Origin: an uncultured Winogradskyella sp.
Lineage (GTDB): Bacteria > Bacteroidota > Bacteroidia > Flavobacteriales > Flavobacteriaceae
Direction: 5' to 3'
NCBI RefSeq assembly: GCF_947498005.1
Contig: NZ_CANMIW010000002.1
Location: 1-64,000, forward strand
Length of the DNA: 64,000 nucleotides
Positions 34,838-43,969 of the stretch are shown here, piece after piece. A program made the position numbers and the translations under genes. Position 1 is the stretch's first letter. Each line of letters begins with the position of its first letter. The notes below the pieces were generated by a model, which had not been told where the DNA came from, searched no databases, and saw only the letters and a program-made list of their open reading frames with translations.

Positions 34838-35986
34838 ATGAAACCGACCAAAATCACTCACATAGCATTAGGAAGTAATAAAGGCAACAAATTGCAATAT
34901 TTGCAGGCTGCTGTAGATGCTATATTTGTAAAAATTGGTGCGGTAAAAAAGATTTCTAAAGTCTATAAAACACCAGCTCTAGGTTTTGAAGGCGATGATT
35001 TTTATAACGCTTGTATAAGTGTGGGAACCGAATATAGACCTAAAAAAGTACTCAAATTGCTTCAAACAATTGAGTCTGATTTAGGACGAGAAACGAAAAC
35101 AACCACAGGTTATGCGTCTCGAGAAATCGATTTAGATATTTTGTTTTTTGAAGATGAAATCGTCGATGAAAAGAATTTAGTGATTCCGCATCCACATTTA
35201 CAACATCGTAAATTTGTATTGCAACCGCTTTCGGATTTAGCTAAAGACTTTGAGCATCCTGTTTTGGGCAGAACAATAGATTTGTTGTTAACAGAATGTG
35301 TAGATGAATCTGAAATAGAGCCGATAAATATCTGGCTTAAAAATCCAAGAAAATCTTACAGCTTTACCAATTACAATTATATTGCCATTGAAGGAAATAT
35401 TGGTGCCGGAAAAACAAGTTTAACGAATAAGATTTCTCAAGATTTTAATGCAAAACTTATTTTAGAACGTTTTGCAGATAATCCGTTTCTGCCAAAATTC
35501 TATAAAAATCCAGAACGTTACGCTTTTACCTTAGAAATGTCTTTTTTGGCAGACCGTTTTCAGCAAATCAGTGATGATTTATCGCAATTAGATTTATTTA
35601 AAGATTTTATGGTTAGTGATTATGATGTAAACAAGTCCCTTATATTCTCTAAGATAACCTTGCCAGAAGACGAATTTAGACTGTACAGAAAACTATTTTA
35701 CCAAGTATATAAGGATATTGCAAAACCAGATTTGTATGTGTATCTCTATCAAAACACAGAGCGTTTACAACGGAATATTAAAAAACGCGGACGCAACTAC
35801 GAAAAAGATATAAAGGACGATTATCTTAAGAAAATAAATTCAGGATACTTAGACTTTTTAAAAAGTCAGCCAGAAATGAATGTGAAAATCATTGATATAT
35901 CAGATAAGGACTTCGTGAAGCATCGTGAAGATTATTTGTGGTTGCTGGGCGAGATTAATGCGGCTTCGGTTAGTAGTGAGACGTAA
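34838..35986 (+). CDS. folK: HPPK (FolK) fused to a deoxynucleoside kinase
   Basis: 382 residues from the ATG at 34838. Residues 1-165 are 6-hydroxymethyl-7,8-dihydropterin pyrophosphokinase (ALGSNKGNKLQYLQ, KVYKTPALGF, and the metal-binding signature GYASREIDLDILFFED at 91-106) of folate synthesis. Residues 180-382 are a deoxynucleoside kinase: P-loop GNIGAGKTS (186-194), RFADNPFL, and the DRS-like and lid region (IKKRGRNYEKDI). The fusion links folate synthesis with dNTP salvage and is known across Bacteroidota. An upstream TTG at 34826 is not needed. Confidence 0.92.
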   Translation: MKPTKITHIALGSNKGNKLQYLQAAVDAIFVKIGAVKKISKVYKTPALGFEGDDFYNACISVGTEYRPKKVLKLLQTIESDLGRETKTTTGYASREIDLDILFFEDEIVDEKNLVIPHPHLQHRKFVLQPLSDLAKDFEHPVLGRTIDLLLTECVDESEIEPINIWLKNPRKSYSFTNYNYIAIEGNIGAGKTSLTNKISQDFNAKLILERFADNPFLPKFYKNPERYAFTLEMSFLADRFQQISDDLSQLDLFKDFMVSDYDVNKSLIFSKITLPEDEFRLYRKLFYQVYKDIAKPDLYVYLYQNTERLQRNIKKRGRNYEKDIKDDYLKKINSGYLDFLKSQPEMNVKIIDISDKDFVKHREDYLWLLGEINAASVSSET

Positions 35987-36037
35987 TTAGTTGGAAGTAA
36001 AAAGTTCAAATTAGGAAGTAAATAGTGTGAAGTCCTT

Positions 36038-36174
36038 GTTGTCATTGACTGCGTCGAACCACTTCGTTAGGTTTCCGAAATGAGGCACGATTGAGGAATC
36101 TCATCATCATTAATATAATTATTCCTGCAAATCAAGAACAATGTGATTTCTCGCTTTCGCTCGAAATGACAGAA
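36038..36174. repeat. degenerate palindromic repeat element in a 190-bp intergenic region
   Basis: The left end reads GTCATTGACTGCGTCGAACC and continues to GAGGAATCTCATC; the right end is TGATTTCTCGCTTTCGCTCG followed by AAATGACAG. The ends are imperfect inverted copies of each other (CATT...GAATCTC against GATTTCTC...AATGACA). It looks like an eroded member of the interspersed flavobacterial palindromes and fills most of the space between folK-dNK and the methyltransferase gene. Confidence 0.45.
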
Positions 36175-36177
36175 ACT

Positions 36178-36837
36178 TTAATCAATAATATAAAGCGCAG
36201 TCACAATAACCCCTTTATTATCCGCTGGAATTATTTCATTTAAAATTTTCATTTCTCTTACCTTTAAATTGAAAGGTTCTACCAACACATCAACACCACT
36301 TTGTTTTTTTATTCTGATGCCTTGACCTGAAATAATATCTTTATTCGGTTCAAAATTTCCAATGGGTAGATGTTCTGTAAGGATTACATAATTGTAGTTT
36401 GAAAGTTTCTTCACAATTTTTAGAATTTCAGCATTAGATAAATGTTGCAAGACTTGTCTAAGTACGATGCAATCGGCTTTTGGTAATTCGTCTTCCACAA
36501 TATCTAGGCAATAAAATTCTAAATTTTCAGCTTTAAATAGTTTTTTGTTGCGTTCAATGAGATTGTCTACAATATCAATTCCGATGTATTTTTTAGTGTA
36601 TCGGATTAATTGTTTTCCAATGTTAAAATCGCCACAACCCAAATCGCAAACCGTTAGTGCATTATTGTGCGCTTGTAAAAACGAAGAAACACATTCTATA
36701 TAAGGTGTAACAATTTCAGCATCATGAGAACCTGAACCCGAATAAAAATCAAAGTCTTTTCCGCCCCAAAGATGCAGGTCATAGACTTGTTGCATAGCGT
36801 CTTTTGTGGGCCAAGACTGTTTTGATTTTTTAGTCAT
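36178..36837 (-). CDS. class I SAM-dependent methyltransferase
   Basis: A 219-residue protein with the Rossmann SAM-binding motif I (VCDLGCGDFNIG, 63-74), an acidic motif II residue (IGIDIVDNLI) and motif IV region (ADCIVLRQVLQHLSNAEI). The length is normal for small single-domain methyltransferases. The N-terminal QQVYDLHLWGGKDFDFYSGSGSHD is conserved in a subgroup of unknown substrate. It has palindromic repeats on both sides. Confidence 0.8.
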   Translation of the reverse strand: MTKKSKQSWPTKDAMQQVYDLHLWGGKDFDFYSGSGSHDAEIVTPYIECVSSFLQAHNNALTVCDLGCGDFNIGKQLIRYTKKYIGIDIVDNLIERNKKLFKAENLEFYCLDIVEDELPKADCIVLRQVLQHLSNAEILKIVKKLSNYNYVILTEHLPIGNFEPNKDIISGQGIRIKKQSGVDVLVEPFNLKVREMKILNEIIPADNKGVIVTALYIID

Positions 36838-36847
36838 TTTGTTTTTA

Positions 36848-36919
36848 TCATTCCTGCGAAGGCAGGAATCTACTTGTTTTTGTTCTTAAGGTTATGGATT
36901 CCTGCCTTCGCAGGAATGA
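36848..36919. repeat. 72-bp palindromic repeat element, copy 1
   Basis: Two 23-nt arms (36848-36870 and 36897-36919) are exact reverse complements, each containing the internal hairpin CCTGCGAAGGCAGG. A 26-bp spacer separates them. The same arm sequence occurs in copy 2 at 37500. No open reading frame lies within it. Confidence 0.9.
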
Positions 36920-36929
36920 CAGTTGAGTA

Positions 36930-37487
36930 TTAAATTGTATTTTTAAGCTTACTAAACACATCCCAAATCACAACACCACAACTTACCGAAATATTTAAAG
37001 AATGTTTGGTGCCATATTGTGGAATTTCAATAACCACATCACTAGCGTCAACCACATCCTGAGCTACACCTTTCACTTCATTACCAAAAACAAAGGCATA
37101 TTTTTGGTTGGGTTGAGGTTTAAAATCATTAAGCATCGTGGCATTTTCTGCTTGCTCTATAGAACAGATATTTACGTCTTCTGCTTGCAGTTTTTCAATC
37201 ACATCTAAAGTGTGTTCTGCATATTCCCAATCCACTGTTCCCGTGCTTCCAAGAGCGGTTTTTCTAATGTCGTTATGTGGTGGTTGTGCTGTGATACCAC
37301 AGAGGTAGATTTTTTCAATTAAAAAAGCATCACTCGTTCTAAACACAGAGCCAATATTATTTAAACTTCTAATATTATCTAGAATAATAATGATTGGCGA
37401 TTTTTTAGCATCCTTAAATTCGGAAATTTCTAATCGGTCTAATTCTTCGTTTTTTAGTTTTCTGCTTATAGTATGCTTCTGTGACAT
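36930..37487 (-). CDS. SpoU/TrmH-family RNA 2'-O-ribose methyltransferase
   Basis: A 185-residue SPOUT methyltransferase. Motif 1 is LDNIRSLNNIGSVFRTSDAF, motif 2 is YAFVFGNEVKGV, and motif 3 is IEIPQYGTKHSLNISVSCGVVIWD, which together build the trefoil-knot SAM site. It probably modifies tRNA or rRNA; the exact nucleotide cannot be read. The gene is enclosed between two nearly identical palindromic repeats (36848-36919 and 37500-37569). Confidence 0.9.
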   Translation of the reverse strand: MSQKHTISRKLKNEELDRLEISEFKDAKKSPIIIILDNIRSLNNIGSVFRTSDAFLIEKIYLCGITAQPPHNDIRKTALGSTGTVDWEYAEHTLDVIEKLQAEDVNICSIEQAENATMLNDFKPQPNQKYAFVFGNEVKGVAQDVVDASDVVIEIPQYGTKHSLNISVSCGVVIWDVFSKLKNTI

Positions 37488-37499
37488 CGAATATGTTTG

Positions 37500-37569
37500 T
37501 CATTCCTGCGAAGGCAGGAATCTATTTCTAATTAATTTCTTTTATGGATTCCTGCCTTCGCAGGAATGA
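37500..37569. repeat. 70-bp palindromic repeat element, copy 2
   Basis: Arms 37500-37522 and 37547-37569 are exact reverse complements and identical to the arms of copy 1; the 24-bp spacer differs. Flanks share GTCATT on the left and TGACAG on the right. Confidence 0.9.
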
Positions 37570-37707
37570 CAGCTTATTTCACTTATCAACACCTGTAAAT
37601 AACTTCTAGTCTTTCGGTTTTAATAAGCCTCAAAATATAAGTAATTTAGCAAACTTGCAATTTTGAAATAATTCAGCACAAAAGTATAATTTAAAACGTG
37701 ATTACCA

Positions 37708-40320
37708 TTGGCTAAAAAGGCAAAAAAAGTAACACCACTAATGAAACAGTATAATGCGATTAAGGTGAAATATCCTGATGCACTTTTATTGTTTAGAGTT
37801 GGCGATTTTTATGAAACTTTTGGAAGTGATGCCGTTAAGGCTTCAAAAATTTTAGATATTATTTTAACCAAACGTGGTGCTGGTAGCGAAAGCGAAATTG
37901 AATTGGCAGGTTTTCCACATCATTCTTTAAATACCTACTTGCCAAAATTGGTAAAAGCAGGAGAGCGCGTTGCTATTTGCGACCAATTAGAAGATCCAAA
38001 ACAAACCAAAACCATTGTAAAGCGAGGCGTTACGGAATTAGTAACACCTGGTGTGGCTTTTAATGATGATATTCTACACTCTAAATCGAATAACTTTTTA
38101 GCGGCTGTTTATTTTGAAAAGCAACGTATTGGAATATCCTTTTTAGATATTTCAACAGGTGAGTTTTTAACGTCTCAAGGCAATGCGGAGTATATCGACA
38201 AGTTACTTCAGAATTTTAATCCGAGTGAAGTTTTAATTTCAAAACAAAGCCGAAAAGTGTTTTCTGAAACTTTTGGAACTGATTTTCATACCTTTTATTT
38301 GGAAGATTGGGTGTTTCAAGCTGATTATGCAAATGAAACTTTAACCAAGCATTTTAATACGAAAACGCTTAAAGGTTTTGGTATTGAGGATTTGTATGAA
38401 GGTATTATAGCTTCTGGTGTTGTACTTCATTATTTAGGAGAAACACGTCATAATAAATTAGAGCATATTGCAACCATTTCAAGAATTGCAACGGATGATT
38501 ATGTGTGGATGGATAAATTCACGATTAGGAATCTAGAACTTTATAATTCTACCAATGCTAATGCCGTAACGTTAATCAATGTGATTGATAAAACGATTTC
38601 TGCCATGGGTGGACGAACCTTAAAACGTTGGTTGGCTTTACCTCTAAAACATGCCGAAAAAATAAAACAACGTCATGAAGTTGTTAAGTATTTATTGGAA
38701 AATGAAAGTGTACTTCAAGATATTCAAGGACAAATTAAGCATATAGGCGATATTGAACGCTTAATTTCAAAAATTGCAACGACTAAAGTGAGTCCTCGTG
38801 AAGTGATTCAACTTAAAAATTCTTTAGATGCTATTGTGCCTATAAAATCGGTTGCAGAAACTTGCGAGAATGAAGCCTTAAAAATATTAGGCGATAATTT
38901 ACATCGCTGTGATTTGCTTCGAGATAAAATAAAGGAAACTATTAACGAAGAAGCGCCAGTAAATATTTTAAAAGGAAGTACGATTGCTGCAGGTTTTTCA
39001 GAAGAATTAGATGAATTACGAGGTTTATCTCAATCCGGAAAAACCTATTTAGATAATATGCTAACGCGCGAAAGTGAGCGCACAGGTATTACCTCTTTGA
39101 AAATAGCATCTAATAATGTTTTTGGCTATTATATTGAAGTTAGAAATGCTCATAAAGATAAAGTGCCAGAAGAATGGATACGTAAGCAAACACTAGTCAG
39201 TGCAGAGCGCTATATCACAGAAGAGCTTAAAGAATACGAAGCTAAAATATTGGGAGCTGAAGAACGTATTTTAGCCATTGAGCAGCAATTATTCGCCGAT
39301 TTGGTGACTTGGATGCATCAGTTTATCATTTCGGTACAACAGAATGCACAGCTTATTGGGCAATTAGATTGTTTATGTGGTTTTGCAAGTTTGGCAAAAG
39401 CTAATAAATATGTCTATCCGCAAATAGATGATAGTTTCGATTTAGAAATAAAAGAAGGGCGTCATCCTGTTATAGAAAAGCAATTACCAATTGGTGAGCC
39501 TTATATTGCCAATGATGTGTTTTTAGATAGAGACGCGCAACAAATTATAATGATTACTGGGCCAAATATGTCTGGTAAATCGGCTATTTTAAGACAGACG
39601 GCTTTAATTGTACTCTTAGCGCAAATTGGAAGTTTTGTGCCAGCAGGAGAAGCGCGAATCGGTTTAGTGGATAAGATTTTCACTAGAGTAGGAGCGAGTG
39701 ATAACATTTCAATGGGTGAATCTACGTTTATGGTAGAAATGAATGAGACGGCTTCAATTCTTAATAATATATCGGATAGAAGTTTGGTGCTTTTAGATGA
39801 AATAGGAAGAGGAACCAGTACCTACGATGGTATTTCAATTGCTTGGGCTATTAGTGAGTATTTACATGAGCATCAATCGAAACCAAAAACGTTATTTGCT
39901 ACACATTACCATGAGTTAAATGAAATGACTGAAACTTTTGGTCGCATTAAAAACTTTAATGTTGCTGTAAAGGAATTAAAGGATAATGTGCTTTTTGTTC
40001 GAAAACTGGTAGAAGGTGGGAGCGAGCATAGTTTTGGAATTCATGTGGCAAAAATGGCGGGAATGCCGCAACAAGTGATTAGACGTGCTAATAAAATTTT
40101 ATCTAAATTAGAGAAGTCACATTCGAGTGAAGAACTTACAGATAAGGTAAAAAGTATAAAAGACGATTTACAGTTAAGTTTCTTTAATTTAGATGATCCA
40201 TTATTGGTTGAAATAAAAGATGAAATATTACATACTGATATTGATACACTTACGCCAGTGGAAGCCTTGATGAAACTCAATGAAATTAAGAGAATGTTGC
40301 TTAAGAAAAAGCAAGCTTAA
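37708..40320 (+). CDS. mutS: DNA mismatch repair protein MutS
   Basis: 870 residues starting at a TTG codon ([19 protein letters not shown], the expected N-terminus; the next ATG at 37741 would remove it). The mismatch-recognition motif is [11 protein letters not shown]; connector, lever and clamp domains follow; Walker A is GPNMSGKS (618-625), Walker B is [16 protein letters not shown] and the helix-turn-helix end region is [22 protein letters not shown]. It recognises mismatches and recruits MutL (not in this window). Confidence 0.97.
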   Translation: MAKKAKKVTPLMKQYNAIKVKYPDALLLFRVGDFYETFGSDAVKASKILDIILTKRGAGSESEIELAGFPHHSLNTYLPKLVKAGERVAICDQLEDPKQTKTIVKRGVTELVTPGVAFNDDILHSKSNNFLAAVYFEKQRIGISFLDISTGEFLTSQGNAEYIDKLLQNFNPSEVLISKQSRKVFSETFGTDFHTFYLEDWVFQADYANETLTKHFNTKTLKGFGIEDLYEGIIASGVVLHYLGETRHNKLEHIATISRIATDDYVWMDKFTIRNLELYNSTNANAVTLINVIDKTISAMGGRTLKRWLALPLKHAEKIKQRHEVVKYLLENESVLQDIQGQIKHIGDIERLISKIATTKVSPREVIQLKNSLDAIVPIKSVAETCENEALKILGDNLHRCDLLRDKIKETINEEAPVNILKGSTIAAGFSEELDELRGLSQSGKTYLDNMLTRESERTGITSLKIASNNVFGYYIEVRNAHKDKVPEEWIRKQTLVSAERYITEELKEYEAKILGAEERILAIEQQLFADLVTWMHQFIISVQQNAQLIGQLDCLCGFASLAKANKYVYPQIDDSFDLEIKEGRHPVIEKQLPIGEPYIANDVFLDRDAQQIIMITGPNMSGKSAILRQTALIVLLAQIGSFVPAGEARIGLVDKIFTRVGASDNISMGESTFMVEMNETASILNNISDRSLVLLDEIGRGTSTYDGISIAWAISEYLHEHQSKPKTLFATHYHELNEMTETFGRIKNFNVAVKELKDNVLFVRKLVEGGSEHSFGIHVAKMAGMPQQVIRRANKILSKLEKSHSSEELTDKVKSIKDDLQLSFFNLDDPLLVEIKDEILHTDIDTLTPVEALMKLNEIKRMLLKKKQA

Positions 40321-40349
40321 AATTTTTTTAATTTATTTTTAAAAAAGGC

Positions 40350-40379
40350 TTTGCAATTCTAAGAAATATTATAAATTTG
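40350..40379 (+). promoter_or_regulatory. tRNA operon promoter (TTTG - 18 nt - TAAATTTG)
   Basis: TTTG (40350-40353), 18 nt, then TAAATTTG (40372-40379): both elements of the Bacteroidota housekeeping promoter at good spacing. It lies about 36 bp before tRNA-Gly. Confidence 0.8.
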
Positions 40380-40415
40380 CATCCGCTTTGAAAGCGAAAT
40401 TGTTCTTTAAAAACT

Positions 40416-40487
40416 GCGAAAGTAGCTCAGGGGTAGAGCATCACCTTGCCAAGGTGGAGGTCGTGGGTTCAAATCCCATCTTTCGCT
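40416..40487 (+). tRNA. tRNA-Gly (anticodon GCC)
   Basis: Full cloverleaf: acceptor GCGAAAG pairs with CTTTCGC; anticodon stem TCACC/GGTGG with loop TTGCCAA gives anticodon GCC; T arm contains GTTCAAAT. The discriminator base is T and CCA is not encoded. Confidence 0.96.
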
Positions 40488-40535
40488 CTATTCTTTAAAA
40501 AATATACCAATTTGATTACAGTCTGTAATCAAGAT

Positions 40536-40619
40536 GCTGAAGTGGTGGAATTGGTAGACACGTTGGACTTAAAATCCAATGTCCATTAGGACGTACGGGT
40601 TCAAGTCCCGTCTTCAGTA
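40536..40619 (+). tRNA. tRNA-Leu (anticodon TAA)
   Basis: Acceptor GCTGAAG pairs with CTTCAGT (one G-U); anticodon stem TTGGA/TCCAA with loop CTTAAAA gives anticodon TAA; the long variable arm (TGTCCATTAGGACGT) marks a class II leucine tRNA; T arm contains GTTCAAGT. CCA is not encoded. Confidence 0.96.
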
Positions 40620-40625
40620 CAGATG

Positions 40626-40657
40626 AAAAGCCGAAAACGAAAGTTTTCGGCTTTTTT
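40626..40657 (+). terminator. intrinsic terminator of the tRNA operon
   Basis: 13-bp stem AAAAGCCGAAAAC / GTTTTCGGCTTTT with a GAAA loop and continued T run. The roughly 260 bp from here to the regulator gene hold no other feature that I can support. Confidence 0.93.
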
Positions 40658-40915
40658 GGTTTTGCACTTTTCTATTTTTTTTGCAGTATTGCAAGTTCAA
40701 GAATAATGATCGTTTATTTAACATTGTAACTATAAGTTTTTGTTGTAGTTTTAATGTAATAGTCTTAGTTGTTCATGGTTATTATAACTATACTCTTTAA
40801 TATACAAGCACTACAATTGCTACTACATCCTTTTATTTATCTATATTAGTACCTTAACAAAGGCAAAATATTAGTCTGACTACTTTGTTAAACACAAACT
40901 AATAATATAGAACTA

Positions 40916-43720
40916 ATGGATATTATTAAATTTTATCTCTACACTTTTTTTGTTTTTATTTCATTTGCGACACAAGCTCAGGAATTTTCTCCCATACAAG
41001 TGTTTACTCCTCAAGATTATGGTGCTGAAGACCAAAATTGGGCTATATCTCAAGCTCAAAACAACTTTGTTTATGTCGCTAACAATAAAGGATTATTAGA
41101 GTTTAATGGAGCTTCATGGAATACATATAAGTCTCCAAATAATTCTATTTTACGATCAGTAAATGTTATTGAAGATCGCATATATACTGGTGGATATATG
41201 GATTTTGGTTATTGGTTAAGGGATAACAAAGGTTCTTTAAAGTACATATCGCTAAAGGGGAATTTAGAAACTAGTATTATACAAGACGAGGACTTTTGGG
41301 GTATTATTGATCTTGGTGAATTTGTTTTGTTCCAATCATTTGATCGGATTTATATTTATCAAGTTGAAAAGGGTAGTTTTTCAATTATAGAGTCGGACAA
41401 AAGAATTAATAAGATTTTTAAAGTTGATGAGGCTATTTATTATCAAATAATTGGAGAGGGAGTGTTTGAAATTATAAATGGAGAGCCTCGTTTAATTGTA
41501 GATGCCAATCAGATAGGTGATAATAAGCTAGTTAGCCTATTCAATTCTCACATTGGTCTTCTATTACAGACTGAAGAAAATGGTTTTTTTAAGCTTTCAG
41601 CTGATAAAGTTGAGAAATGGAATATTTCAGCAGATAGTTTATTATCAAACACGAGCGTTTATAGTAGTCTAAAACTGAAGAATGGCACATATATGCTAGG
41701 TACGATTTCTAAAGGTATAGTTCATCTAAATGCCTATGGAGATGTGTTGATGCAAATTGATCAAAATAGAGGTTTAAGTAATAACACAGTTTTGTCTATC
41801 GCAGAGGACGATTCAGGTAATATTTGGTTAGGTCTTGATAATGGCATAAATGTCATAAATATGAATTCGCCATTCAAAGTATATAAAGACAAACAAGGTA
41901 AAATAGGTACAGTGTATTGTGCTGCAGAAGTAAACGGCTATTTGTATTTAGGAACAAATCATGGATTATTTTATAAAACTATAGGGTCTAAAAATGAATT
42001 TAGTTTTATAAATGGTACTAAAGGGCAAGTGTGGAGTTTAACTATGATTAATAATGATTTGTTCTGCGGACATGATAAAGGAACATTTATTATTGACGGT
42101 GTTTCTGTTGAGAAAATCGCTAGCGAATTAGGGACTTGGGGAATTAAACAGATAGAGGGACGTCCTAACCTGTTAATTCAGGGTAATTATAAAGGTTTAA
42201 ATATTCTTCAAAAAGTTAATGGGCAATGGCAATTTAGAAATAAAATTAAAGGTTTTGATATTTCATCAAGGTATTTTGAATTTCTGAATTCTTATGAGGT
42301 ACTAATTAGCCATGAACATAAAGGTGTTTATGAAATTAAAATCGATAATGATTATTTAAGAGTTATTAATAATGATAAAATACCAGTAAAGGAAGGAGTA
42401 AAGTCAAGCATAGTTAAATACAATAATAGGATTTTATACAACACGCAAGATGGTGTGTATACGTATGAAGTAAATAATCAGGAGTTTAAAAGAGATTCAA
42501 TTCTTAGTCAATTATTTAGTGGAGAAAAATACGTGTCAGGAAAGTTAATTTATGATATTGCTGATGGCAAACTCTGGGGTTTTTCTGCAAGTGGAATTAT
42601 ATATATTGAACCTGGGAAATTATCGAGTTTACCAAAAATTAATACAATTGTTATTTCAAGTGATGCGAGAAATACAAAATCGGCTTTCGAGAATATTTTG
42701 CATTTAGAAAATAACAATTATTTAATCGGAACAAAGGGAGGATATATAACTATGAATTTGGATAAGATTGGAAAGGATGTTTTGGATATTCATCTCAATA
42801 ATGTCGATTGTGGTAAAACTTTAAATGATTTATCTGCTGTAGATTTGGGTTCCGTTGAAACTTTTATTAATAAAACTAATAATGTAAGGTTTAAGTATAG
42901 TGTTGCAAATTATAATCGTTTTACACCAACGATGTATCAATATAAATTAAGTGGTATATATGATAAATGGAGTGATTGGTCTTCTGAATCTGAGGTATTC
43001 TTTAAGAATTTACCACATGGAGAGTATACTTTTCAAGCTAGAGCGATGACTAATGGTATTATGTCAAATAATAGGATTACCTACGAGTTTGGTATTGAAA
43101 AACCCTGGTATCTAAAGCCCATGGCAATTATTTCTTATTTTTTGTTATCCTTACTTTTTATATATGTGCTTTATTACTTTAATAAAAAACATTACAAAAA
43201 AATTCAGATTAAACTTATTGAAAAAAAACAAAGGCAAATTGAGTTAGAACAACTTGAAAATCAGAGACAATTGATTCAATTTAAAAATAAAAATCTACAA
43301 TTAGATATAGATAATAAAAATAGGGAACTTGGTATGGCTACTATGAATTTGGTAAAGCGTAACGAATTACTAAGTAATATAAAAAGTGACTTAACTAAGA
43401 GTACTTCACTGATGGAGGTTAAAAAAGTTATAAAAACCATCAACTCTAGCATTAATGATACGAGTAATTGGCATTTGTTTGAGGAAGCGTTCAATAATGT
43501 TGATAAGGATTTCATGAAACGCATAAAATTAATTCATCCAACAATTACCCCAAATGATTTAAGAATGTGTGCTTATTTAAGATTAAATCTTTCATCTAAA
43601 GAAATTGCGCCTTTACTTAATATTTCTCATAAGAGTGTAGAAGTTAAGCGTTACCGCCTAAGAAAAAAATTAGGATTGGATCATAATCAAAACTTATCAA
43701 ATTATATCATTGAGCTTTAG
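40916..43720 (+). CDS. membrane-spanning PUL sensor-regulator: beta-propeller, Y_Y_Y domain and LuxR-type HTH
   Basis: 934 residues. A signal peptide (FVFISFATQAQ) is followed by a large periplasmic beta-propeller with two-component-regulator-propeller repeats (GLSNNTVLSIAEDDSGNIWLG), a Y_Y_Y domain (about 664-728, YKLSGIYDKWSDWSS), one transmembrane helix (736-755), a coiled coil and a C-terminal LuxR-type helix-turn-helix (about 877-925, LNLSSKEIAPLLNISHKSVEVKRYRLRKKLG). There is no kinase or receiver domain, so one polypeptide probably senses oligosaccharide in the periplasm and binds DNA in the cytoplasm. It precedes the susC operon on the same strand and is its likely regulator. Confidence 0.88.
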   Translation: MDIIKFYLYTFFVFISFATQAQEFSPIQVFTPQDYGAEDQNWAISQAQNNFVYVANNKGLLEFNGASWNTYKSPNNSILRSVNVIEDRIYTGGYMDFGYWLRDNKGSLKYISLKGNLETSIIQDEDFWGIIDLGEFVLFQSFDRIYIYQVEKGSFSIIESDKRINKIFKVDEAIYYQIIGEGVFEIINGEPRLIVDANQIGDNKLVSLFNSHIGLLLQTEENGFFKLSADKVEKWNISADSLLSNTSVYSSLKLKNGTYMLGTISKGIVHLNAYGDVLMQIDQNRGLSNNTVLSIAEDDSGNIWLGLDNGINVINMNSPFKVYKDKQGKIGTVYCAAEVNGYLYLGTNHGLFYKTIGSKNEFSFINGTKGQVWSLTMINNDLFCGHDKGTFIIDGVSVEKIASELGTWGIKQIEGRPNLLIQGNYKGLNILQKVNGQWQFRNKIKGFDISSRYFEFLNSYEVLISHEHKGVYEIKIDNDYLRVINNDKIPVKEGVKSSIVKYNNRILYNTQDGVYTYEVNNQEFKRDSILSQLFSGEKYVSGKLIYDIADGKLWGFSASGIIYIEPGKLSSLPKINTIVISSDARNTKSAFENILHLENNNYLIGTKGGYITMNLDKIGKDVLDIHLNNVDCGKTLNDLSAVDLGSVETFINKTNNVRFKYSVANYNRFTPTMYQYKLSGIYDKWSDWSSESEVFFKNLPHGEYTFQARAMTNGIMSNNRITYEFGIEKPWYLKPMAIISYFLLSLLFIYVLYYFNKKHYKKIQIKLIEKKQRQIELEQLENQRQLIQFKNKNLQLDIDNKNRELGMATMNLVKRNELLSNIKSDLTKSTSLMEVKKVIKTINSSINDTSNWHLFEEAFNNVDKDFMKRIKLIHPTITPNDLRMCAYLRLNLSSKEIAPLLNISHKSVEVKRYRLRKKLGLDHNQNLSNYIIEL

Positions 43721-43722
43721 AG

Positions 43723-43941
43723 CCTATACAACATTGTATTTTACCTATACATTACCTATACAATTGTGTTATCCTTGTCTTCTGACTAAGTAATTGTTAA
43801 TTGTTGTTAAATCTTTTTTTGTTTTGAGAATACCATAAATTATAGGTGTTTGCATTGTGATATTAGTATTTTATCATTATTATTTTTAAAGTGTATGTTT
43901 TTTGTATAGTGTTATATTGAGAAGTTGTCAATACAATTGTG
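43723..43941. promoter_or_regulatory. susC upstream region with phased and inverted CTATACAA repeats
   Basis: The octamer CCTATACA occurs at 43723, 43744 and 43755 (periods 21 and 11 bp, whole helical turns). CTATACAA occurs at 43724 and 43756 and inverted (TTGTATAG) at 43903. The 11-mer ATACAATTGTG occurs at 43758 and 43931. The region is the 249-bp gap between the sensor-regulator and susC, so these are candidate operator sites for the regulator. No exact TAnnTTTG box is seen; the nearest are TATATTG (43914) and TAAATTG (43943). Confidence 0.5.
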
Positions 43942-43969
43942 GTAAATTGCAATAACTAAATAATAAACT

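Noticed and set aside
36848..37569. CRISPR or insertion sequence at the palindromic repeats
   Set aside because: Only two full copies, spaced about 650 bp with a gene between, no spacer regularity, no cas genes and no transposase frame.
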